Of a stretch of DNA of 64,000 nt, positions 53,314-62,091 are shown piece by piece; within the stretch, counting starts at the first letter, position 1; each line of letters starts with the position of its first letter. The translations under genes were made by a program, and so were the position numbers. The notes beneath the pieces were generated by a model. The model saw nothing but the letters and a program-made list of their open reading frames with translations, ran no database searches and had not been told where the DNA came from. Source of the stretch: Porphyra umbilicalis (lineage: Eukaryota; Rhodophyta; Bangiophyceae; Bangiales; Bangiaceae); contig KV918860.1 in NCBI GenBank assembly GCA_002049455.2, positions 171,176 through 235,175 on the forward strand, given 5' to 3'.

Positions 53314-56300
53314 TCAATTCCGTGTGGATGGGCCTGACCGGTCGACCGCCACGATGGCCATGAACGCCTCTTGCGGCATGTTGACCTTACCAAATGCGCG
53401 CAAGCGCTTCTTGCCCTTCTTTTGCTTGTCAAGCAGCTTGCGCTTGCGGGAAATGTCGCCACCGTAGCACTTGGCCAGCACTGTGCGTAGGGAGAGAGCA
53501 ACACACAAAGCACGAGCATCAAAAGCCCAAGCGAAGACCAACAATCGACCAAGCAGCACGGCATACACAAGGGAGGATACAAGTTAGTAGTCCAGTAGCA
53601 GAGAGACTATTTCACACAGAGAACAGTGCCGCGTCCACCGCGCCGCCCACACACAACAAGAGACACGAGTGGGTCTGGGACATTCAACGTACCATCCGTC
53701 CTGAGCGCCGAGATGGTGGAGCTCGCCACGACACGCGCGCCAATCATGGCCTGGATGGGGATCTTGAACTGCGCCCGCGGGATGATCTCCTTGAGCTTCT
53801 TGGTCAGGTCCTTGCCAATGTCGTATGCATTGTCCTCGTGCAGGATGCACGAGAGCGGCTCAATGAGCTCCCCATTGACGCACACGTCCATCTTGACGAG
53901 CTTGTTCTTACGGTACCCCGACAGAGTGTACTCCATACTCGCGTACCCCTTACTCCGGCTCTTGATACAGTCAAAAAAGTCCGTGACCAACTCCGCCAGC
54001 GGTAAGTCGTACACCAACGTGGTGCGGCCCTGCACCAAGAAGCGCATGTCAACAAACTCCCCTCGCCGCGACTGGGAAAGCTCCATGATGGGACCGACAA
54101 ACTCCTCGGGGGTGATGACCTCGAGTCGCACGTACGGTTCCTCAATGTACTCGCGGCGGTTCGGGTCCGGCAGGTCGGCGGGGTTGTCAACCAAGTACGC
54201 GTCGCCCTTGGTCGGCTTAACGCGATACACCACCGATGGGGCGGTCGTAATAATATCCAGGTCGTACTCCCGCTCCAGCCGCTCCTGCACAACGTCCAGG
54301 TGGAGGAGCCCGAGGAAGCCACAGCGGAAGCCAAAGCCCATCGCCGACGAGTTTTCTGCTTCAAACGAAAGCGCCGCGTCGTTGAGCTTGAGTTTTTGGA
54401 GCGCGTCCTTCAGGGCGTTAAACTGGCTGGCATCCGAAGGAAACACGCCAGAAAAGACCATCGGCTTTGCCTCCTCATAGCCGGGCAGCGCCTCTGTTGC
54501 GGGCAACCGCACGTTGGTGATGGTGTCACCGACACGGGCGTCCTCGACCGTCTTGATGCCGGCGACCAGGTATCCGACCTCACCGCAGGACAGCTCCGAG
54601 ACCGGAACCATGCGCGGGGACAGGACGCCAATCTCGTCGACCTCAAAGTCGCGGCCCGTAGCCATGAAGCGCACCTTGCTGCCCTTCTTGATGACTCCGT
54701 CCATGACACGGAAATACACAATAACCTGCATAGAAACACGCACAAAAAACGACGCAAAAAATTGCGCGGGAGGAAGGAACAAGTGAGGTCAGTACACTAC
54801 ACGTACAGCAAAGCACAGAAAAGAACGCCACAAGTGAAAAAAGCGCTGCATGAACGCCAGAGAGCCACAAACCAAAGCAGCGCGCCAACGCAGCAGCATA
54901 CAGGCAAGCAACATCATGCGAAGCGGGTTGTCCAGGACCAGCCAAACGTACCCCGCGGTAGGCATCATACGCCGAGTCGAAAATAAGCGCGCGCAGGCTC
55001 TCCGTCGCCTTCTCCTGCGGCGGCGGAATGAACTCCACGATGTTAGAGAGGATCTCCTCAATCCCAATGCCGGCCTTGGCCGACGCGAGCACCGCGTTGG
55101 AGCAGTCAATGCCAACGACTTCCTCGACTTCGCGGATGACGCGATCCGGCTCGGCCGAATGCATGTCGATTTTGTTGATGACTGGAATGATTTCCAAATT
55201 GTTCTCCATGGCGATGTATGTGTTGGCGAGCGTCTGCGCCTCCACCCCCTGCGTCGCGTCAACGACGAGGAGGGCGCCCTCGCACGCCATCAGGGAGCGC
55301 GATACCTCGTACGAGAAGTCGACGTGACTGTGGAGTTGCAAGGGACGGGTAGATTCCAAAAGGAGGGGAGCGAGCGCGCAACAACATGCAAGCAAGCGGG
55401 CGTCAGCTATCTAGTGACGCACACTTCAAACAGCACACGTAAGCAGCACACCAAAGGCGCAAGAGAGAGCACGACGGCAGCTCAATAGCAGCCACACGGC
55501 AGGAAGTGCAGCCAAGTGCGCTCACACGGCTCGACAACCGAACGTACCCAGGTGTATCGATGAGATTAATTGCATACAAAAGCCCGTCCGCTGGGTGCAC
55601 ATAGTTGAGACGCACGGCCTGGAGCTTGATCGTAATCCCGCGCTCGCGCTCCAGGTCCATGTTATCCAGCAGCTGCTCCTTCATGTCGCGGCTGCCGACC
55701 GCATCCGTGGCCTGGATGAGCCGATCAGCGAGCGTCGATTTGCCTGCACATCGGAAAACAAAACGCACACCAGCCAACCGTCGAGTCCGAGTCAAACAGC
55801 CGCACAAAGGGAAGAAACGAAGCAGCGCGCAACCAAACCAGGGTTAGCCACATGTACAGCCGCAAGGCCCTCCACAATGGGGCGACGCGGCCGCCCCGTG
55901 GGGCCACGAGAATCTCTGCCAAACGCAGCACGGCGAGGAGTCCTGCATGCCTCGGGACACTGCGAGCACAAACACGGCACCCATCATCTGCCCACAAGCG
56001 CGCAGGACGCCCCGCGCACGCCGCACAACCTCCCCTGCCTGCCACCTCCCCACTCCACGCGCCCCACGCACCGTGGTCAATGTGGGCAATGATGGACAGG
56101 TTCCGAATCCGCTCCGTCGGCACGGACGTGTAGTCGTCATTGATGACGGGTTTGCGGCTCGGGGCGTCGGATTTGGGGCCGCCGGCTGGCCCCTTGCTCG
56201 CGGCAACCATGGACACGCCGCGTGCCCGACGCGGGACACCACCGGCAGCAGCAGCTGCCGACGCCGCGTGCACGCCACCGCCCGCCACGCAGCGGCGGCC

Positions 56301-56384
56301 GTCGGCAGCCGCGAGGGGGCGCCCACCCACCGCCGGCAGGGCGCTGACAAACGCCGCCATGTCCAGCGCCGAGCCGCCCGCCAT
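53314..56384 (-). CDS. lepA: Plastid translation factor LepA / EF4 (GTPase), five exons
   Basis: Ribosome-bound GTPase that acts on elongation complexes and supports plastid protein synthesis. Exons: 56384-56072, 55743-55548, 55327-54952, 54725-53693 and 53480-53314; 694 residues in phase. Introns are 328, 220, 226 and 212 bp, with donors GTGCGT, GTACGT, GTACGT and GTACGT. The N-terminus ([25 protein letters not shown]) is a plastid presequence. All G motifs are present: AHIDHGKSTL (across the first junction), ERERGIT, DTPGHVDF (across the second), NKID and SAK. LepA-specific C-terminal blocks follow, including [18 protein letters not shown] and [20 protein letters not shown], ending [11 protein letters not shown]. 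The first ATG is 56384; a second at 56360 begins MAAF, as in the neighbouring Rieske protein, and may be the true start. Confidence 0.98.
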
Positions 56385-57644
56385 GGCCGCCACCCGCTCG
56401 GCCGCCACGCCCCGGGCAACGAGCGTCAGAGTGCTGCGACGAGACGCTCACCAGCAGTCGCTCAGCAACCGCCGCTCCGCAGTCGACCTGCACCGCCAGT
56501 TCAGGACGACTTGCCCGTCGCGTGCGTCGCCGCCGCCGTCAACCGCCGAAGGTGGACTGCCTCCGTATGTCGCCGCAACAGGAGCCGGTGGAGATTGGGG
56601 AGGCGGCGTGGTGGGCCTTCCGCGGCGCCGCATCCTTGTCGTGCCTAAAACTGGAGCGAGCTGCGGTGACCACAGAACATTGGCCGTTCACGCAAAAGCC
56701 AATCGAAGCGAGGAAACGTGTCAGCGGCCGGTAAGACACAGAGAGGATCGTGGAAGCCAGGAGCAAGTACGATGACCTGCAACGCTGCACCAATTGCGCT
56801 GCATGGACCAGGACTTGCTGGGCCAAGCGCGTCCCAGATCAAGCAACATAGTGTGTATCCAAATATGGCGCGTCGCCAAAGAATGATCGGATCCGAGCAA
56901 GTTCCACAGCAAGTTACAGCATGCTGTGACCGTGCTGTGACTGTGCTTTAAAAAAAAATTGCATGCTGAGGGCTCCTGGATGGCTCTGTGGGAGGCAAGG
57001 GCGATCACAGCAATTTTAAATTCTGTGCTGTGAGCAGCTGTGAACTGCTGTGACTTGCTGTGAGCGTTTATCAGATCCGATCATTCTCTGGCGACGCGCC
57101 ATACTGTGCGTTCTCGTTATAAGAGAATTGTTTACAAAGGAATATGGGTCGCGAGTCTTCCATTCCAGTCCGTGTAGGCCACTTTCATTCACATTGAGCT
57201 GAATCAGCTGTAGCCGAAAGACTCGGCAGAATCGTAGAGTCAAGCGCAGGCGACGAACGGCCCGTCGGGCACCAAACGGAACAGCGCTGGTCCGAGTGGC
57301 TCCCTTGCGAGCGGGATGAAACGGGCGCACCGTGGCCAGGTGGTGTTCCCGCGCCTGATGCGCGGGGCGCGACCCCTTGCTCTCAGGGAACGAAGGGCGT
57401 GACCCCCGCCTGGCCCACAGCACAGAATCGGCCGAGAGGTGCGCCTCTGGCGTTGCGTCTCTCCATTTAGTAGCATCCGCAGGGACGTCTGCCTGTGCGG
57501 CATTTCGAGCGACGCGGGGATGCACGGCTTCTTCGAGTACTCCAGCCGCTCTCCCTGGCACCCGCCGCCTTGCCACGACCCGATTCTTGCTCGGCAATTG
57601 GCTTCCCCTCCTGATTCCAGAGGCATCCGTCGGTGACTGCATCA
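56385..57644. other. Divergent intergenic region containing a MITE
   Basis: Promoter space between LepA and the GTPase gene. It contains the 240-bp element listed separately; the rest is GC-rich with no supported frame. Confidence 0.6.
56864..57103. mobile_element. 240-bp MITE with 30-bp terminal inverted repeats
   Basis: Left terminus 56864-56893 (starts TATGGCGCGTCGCCA) and right terminus 57074-57103 are inverted copies identical at 29 of 30 positions. Both outer ends are TA, so a TA target duplication is likely, as in Tc1/mariner-type MITEs. The interior is AT-richer and full of GCTGTGA words in both orientations plus an A9 run. It has no coding capacity. It sits in the LepA/GTPase promoter space. 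Confidence 0.85.
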
Positions 57645-58559
57645 ATGGACCACGTCATCGTCGTTGGTGACCCCGGATCGGGCAAGAGCACCACCCTCAA
57701 TGCCCTTTGCGGCACTGCCCCCGACACGGGAACGCCCTTCCGCTCGGGCCTGTCGGTCCTCTCGGGCTTGACGACCGCCCTCCAGACCATCACTGTCGAC
57801 GGGGTGCGCTACTCGGACACGCCCGGCTTGGACGATGCGGAGCACAAGGAGCAGGCGGCGGCGGCGATCGCCGACGCTGTCCGCCTTGGCGGGTCTGTGC
57901 GGCTCCTTTTCGTCATGACTATGGAGGCTGGACGCATCCGGGGGACTAACCTCGCGACCATCCGCATCGTCCTGGATGCGCTCGCCGAGGCGGAGATTGC
58001 CGTCGACGGCCGCTACAGCGTCGTGCTCAACAAGATGAGCGTGGGGGAGATGGCCGCCTGGGGGGACCCCCGCACCGGCGCGGCGGTGTTGCGGTCGCAG
58101 CTCGGCCGCACCGCGGCGGTCGACCAGCTGGTGTACGTGCCGCGCGTCGACGCGCTCGTCGATGCGGCCGACGCTCAGTTCCCCCAGGCGACGCGCGACC
58201 GCCTGGTCGAGGCAGTCGACACCATGGCGACCATGACCGTCTTGGAAGGCACCGACATCGTCGTCCGAGTTGACGAGGTCACCCGCCTCACCGCGCACTA
58301 TGAGCGGGCGCTCGCCGAGCAGCGACGCCGTGCCCACGAGGCCGAGGAGGAGCGATGGGACCGGGAAGAGCGCCAGCGTGCGGCCCTCGACGCCGCCCGC
58401 CGTCGCGCCGAGAGTGACCACGCCTCCGCGGCGGGCCTGGAGCGGGATATCGCGATGCAAGCCCGGGACTTGGTAGTGGCCCGCCAGTGGAATGCCGGTA
58501 TGGGCGCCGTGATCGCGGTGGCCGCCTGGCTCGTGTTCAAGGTGCCGATTTTCTTGTAG
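57645..58559 (+). CDS. AIG1/GIMAP-like septin-superfamily GTPase with C-terminal anchor
   Basis: 304 residues from ATG at 57645 (MDHVIVVGDPGSGKSTTLN). The P-loop is GDPGSGKST; switch II is DTPGLDD; the G4 position reads NKMS rather than NKxD. Box LLFVMTMEAGRI corresponds to the conserved box of AIG1/IAN proteins. After the G domain (about residues 1-200) a long charged coiled coil follows (ALAEQRRRAHEAEEERWDR and onward), then a C-terminal hydrophobic helix GAVIAVAAWLVFKVPIFL. This domain order, G domain-coiled coil-tail anchor, is that of plant IAN/AIG1 and animal GIMAP proteins, which oligomerise on organelle membranes. The target membrane is unknown. Family call from architecture; other tail-anchored septin-like GTPases are possible. 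A GTG 12 bp upstream is not used. Confidence 0.78.
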   Translation: MDHVIVVGDPGSGKSTTLNALCGTAPDTGTPFRSGLSVLSGLTTALQTITVDGVRYSDTPGLDDAEHKEQAAAAIADAVRLGGSVRLLFVMTMEAGRIRGTNLATIRIVLDALAEAEIAVDGRYSVVLNKMSVGEMAAWGDPRTGAAVLRSQLGRTAAVDQLVYVPRVDALVDAADAQFPQATRDRLVEAVDTMATMTVLEGTDIVVRVDEVTRLTAHYERALAEQRRRAHEAEEERWDREERQRAALDAARRRAESDHASAAGLERDIAMQARDLVVARQWNAGMGAVIAVAAWLVFKVPIFL

Positions 58560-58581
58560 CACGCGTTTGAGGGGCAGTGTA

Positions 58582-59572
58582 CAGTATGTACGTACCCAAT
58601 ATTATTTGCCCACCCTGGAAAGACGATTGCTGTCGTCAATAGGATTGGATAATCGGCCTCTCTGGCCCTGATCTGCCACGTACTGGGGACTTCAGCCTAG
58701 AGCGCTCACCCGGTGACCTACGAAGAAACGCTCCCAGCTTGTCACCAGCGGATAGAAACTCACCAGAACCATCATGGCGGGACGTCGAAGGACCCCCATC
58801 ACCCCTCTGTAGGTAGGCGCGATCAAGGAGATGGACGCCAACAAACAGTTCGACGGCGACATGGCAACGTCCATCAGCCACAATCGAAGAACGGATGCTT
58901 ACGCCGCTACCGCCACTCGGGGGTATGGCGATTGGCCACTGATAGCCTTTGCCTAAAGTTCGTGCACGGGGCTACAACCGACATGAGATGGTCAACAGGT
59001 GGCCAACAGATGGTCAACACATGGACGACAGGCTGATATTAGTTCTGTCTGGGGCTTTGACTCGACCGCCGGTACGACCGCCTCCTTCACTCCATACCAC
59101 CCGCGAACCCGCTGCCCTCCCCCCGTGGCCGGCTGACAATGACAATGTAAACAGGGGCAGGACAAAGGCGGTGAGTGAATGCGAGCTGCCCAGGCTCCGT
59201 CTGCTGGAGCAGGACGCCCCTTGGCCAGTCTGGCAGAAAAAGATGAATAGCACGATGCCGAGAGCACCAACACTGCTGAAGGGCCTTCTCCCCCCACTTA
59301 TCTTTCCAAACGATGCAGAAGGCCGCCAAGCGCCTTGGATTGTCACCTCGTTCTCCTGCCAAGGAAGTTTCTCCTCGTCTGCCAACAAGGACACACGCCT
59401 CGTGGACGAGGAACCGCGGGTCGGGGACCGACCACTGGGTGTTCGTCTTCTTCTCCGACAAAGGCTCCTTTTTAGTGCGGCAGCAGCAAGCGCGGTTTGT
59501 GTGAGGCCGGTCTCGGCAACCGTGCGCATTGGCCACGGATAGGGGTGGACAAGTAATATTGGGTACGTACTG
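58582..59572. mobile_element. 991-bp non-autonomous element with TACAGTA-type inverted ends
   Basis: The left end (58579-58615, starting GTACAGTATGTACGTACCC) and right end (59543-59575) are inverted copies over about 33 bp. The left has a 4-bp TGTA insertion and there are two or three substitutions. Both are flanked by TA (58580-58581 and 59573-59574), giving ends CAGTA...TACTG as in Tc1/mariner and pogo-like elements. The interior has no transposase frame. It lies directly after the GTPase gene. Same end word as at 28309-28430. Confidence 0.75.
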
Positions 59573-59575
59573 TAC

Positions 59576-60277
59576 TTCATGCTGGTGAGGGAGGAGGGGT
59601 GTGTGACGAGCGGCAGCGGGGGCGTGGCGGCGCCGGCAAGCGGCTCCCTCCGAAACCGTTGTTACCCCTATATGGCTTCGTCTCGCCAGTTGGCCCAGCG
59701 GAGAGGACTCCCGATGGAGGGTGTCGCCGGGACAGCGTCTCGCGCGCGGTCGCTGAGCGACTGGATCTGGCGTGACGCTGCGCAAGCCGCCCAGATCAAC
59801 AGCCGTGCATCCGAGCCATGCGAGACGCGCGGTCGACAAGCCAATAGGCTGACCGTGCACGAATAAAGCGGAGTGGCTGTCGACCGGGCTCGGCTCGAGT
59901 GGCAGCGGACCCCCTCCGCAGGCTGTCTGGGTGAGTGTTGTGACTGCGTTGATCCTCCTGGCGTTTGCTTACACGATCGGAGCGACACAGTGTCGTGGGC
60001 GGGCTGTTGGCGCACCCCAGCGGCGCCCCTGCGTCCGCTTGCAACGTGCGCCTCGACGCGCTGACCGCGTCGACCGCCCGCTGGTGTCGGGCACTGCCTG
60101 CGTGCGCCTCTGCCGCCGCCACCACCGCCGGTATAGTCTGCGTCTCTGACTACCCATCCCCTTGCCTGCTCCCGCCTCCCGCCGCTGCCCTGGTGCTCCC
60201 TCCCAACGACGACGGCGCCTCCTCCATCTCCCCCCCCTCCCCCCCTCCCGGCCTTCCCCTCTGCCACAGCCGGCACC
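59576..60277. other. Upstream region of the SMP-C2 gene
   Basis: About 700 bp ending in a C/T-rich leader (60150-60270). No gene. A donor-like GGTGAGT at 59931 could start a 5' UTR intron. Confidence 0.4.
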
Positions 60278-61974
60278 ATGGCGGCCGTCGACACGGCCAC
60301 CACTTCGGAGATGCTTGCCGCCGCCCGCGTCGATGCCGGCCACGAGGACGCGATCGAGTCGGCCGAGTGGATGAACCAAATTGTCGCGCAGCTGTGGCCC
60401 TTTATCAGCACCTTTATCGAGACGACGCTCAAGCGGGACGTGGAGCCGCTCGTCAACGCGCAGGTACCCGGCTGGCTCGGCTCGATCACCTTTGGCACGG
60501 TCTCCCTCGGCGCCACGCCGCTCCGCATCGAGGGGCTCGACGTCATTGCCACGGGGCCGGCGGGCACCCGCCTCGAGGCCGACGTGCACTATGACGGCGA
60601 CGCGCAGGTGTCCATCGACGTGGTCACCAACCTCCTCGGCACCCTCTCGCTTGGCGTGCAGCACGTCAAGCTCGCCGGCTCCATCCAGTTTGTCATGAAC
60701 CCGCTGGTGCCCGTGCTGCCGCTGATGGCCGCCACGCAGCTGGCTTTCATCAACCGCCCGACTATTGCCATGGACTTGACGGGGCTGGCGGACGTGGACC
60801 GGGCGGCGTCCATCAAAGCAATCATCAATAACGCAATTGTGGACGTGCTGTCGGGGCTGCTCGTGCTGCCCAACCGGGTCGCCGCCAAGGTCGACCCGGC
60901 AGCCGACTACTTTGCGGTGCGTGCGCCGAGGGGTGGGGCGCCCTTGGAGTTGTGGCAGACGCGCAACGCACCGGTACTTGTGCGTTGCGTTTGCAGATGC
61001 GGTGTGGCCACCGCTTTGACACTGTCGACTCTGTTGCTAACCGCACCCTCCTCTTTCCCTTGTCTCTTGCGATGTGCCCTGGCCTCTATCTTTTTTTTCT
61101 GTCTGTTTTTCTTGTTCTGTCCCTCCCCTCCTCGATGCAGACGTACGTGGCTCCCGCCGGCGTCCTCCGTGGCACCGTCGCCGCCGGCCGGGACTTTCAA
61201 CCGCAAGCCGGCATGTTTACCACCGACCAGCCCGACGTGTACATCATTGCCACACTCGGCGACGGCACGGTCACGACGCCGACGGTCAATAACAATGTGG
61301 CGCCCGTGTGGGGCACCCCCTTCACCTTCCTCGTCCACAATGTGCGGCAGGCGCTGTCGCTCGCGGCGTGGGAGGACGACACGGCCGGCGACGATGCGCT
61401 CGGCGTCGGCGCCGTGGCGGTGGCCGACTTGGCCGCGACCGCCGACGCGTGGGTGCCCATCGCCCCCGCGCCGACGGCCGAGGCGCCGTCGCCGCCCATC
61501 GCGGGCGACGTGCAGCTGACCGGCGCGCTGGCGGGCCTCGACGTGAGCGCGCCGCTGGCGGCGGCGGGCGACGGTGCGGGCGCCGCGCCGGTCGGCCTCC
61601 TCGTCGCCATGCTCGACGGCGCCACGGGGCTGCCGGCGGGCACGTCAGCGTCGGCGCGGCTGCGCCTCAGCGGCGGGTCGGCGGGCGTCGTGGACAAGGC
61701 CACCGCGTCGTGGGCGGTCACGCCCGAGGCGCCAGTGGCTGCGTGGAACACCACCTGGGAGCTCCTCGTCGGGGCGGCGGACGTCGAGTCGGGGGTGGTG
61801 GCCATTGACGTCCTCGACGGCGGCTCGGAGGGCGTGGGGGGGGTAAAGCTGCCCCTCTCGTCGCTAACCGCCGCGCCGTCGCGGACCGTGCAGCGGGACG
61901 CGTGGCAGCTCGAGGGCGGCAGCTGCAGCGGGTCCGTGCGCGTCAAGCTCTTCCTGTACGGCTTTGGCGCGTGA
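60278..61974 (+). CDS. SMP-C2 lipid-transfer protein (extended-synaptotagmin/tricalbin-like)
   Basis: Exon 1 is 60278-60916. The intron is 60917-61140 (224 bp; donor GTGCGT, acceptor ATGCAG). Exon 2 is 61141-61974. The product is 490 residues. The SMP domain (about 28-215) matches extended synaptotagmins closely: AEWMNQIVAQLWPFISTFIE, FGTVSLGATPLRIEGLDVI, AFINRPTIAMDLTGLADVD and LVLPNRVAAKVDP. A C2 domain follows (GVLRGTVAAGRDF to GVGAVAVADLAAT). A second, more divergent C2-like unit follows from GLLVAMLDGATGLPAGTSAS to KLFLYGFGA. Family members tether the ER to other membranes and move lipids between them. Unlike E-Syts and tricalbins, only about 28 residues precede the SMP domain and none is hydrophobic, so there is no ER hairpin here. 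It must be soluble or recruited through C2 domains. An 8-G run near 61806 is in frame. Confidence 0.93.
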
Positions 61975-62091
61975 GCGGCCGGCCGTCCCGTGGCCTTTTG
62001 GTTTGGTTACTTTCTTGCGTTGGTGTACGTAGCTGTTTTTTGTTTTTTTCAAACGGCGTGCGAGCGCTACCGCTGCCCACGGGCGGGCACC

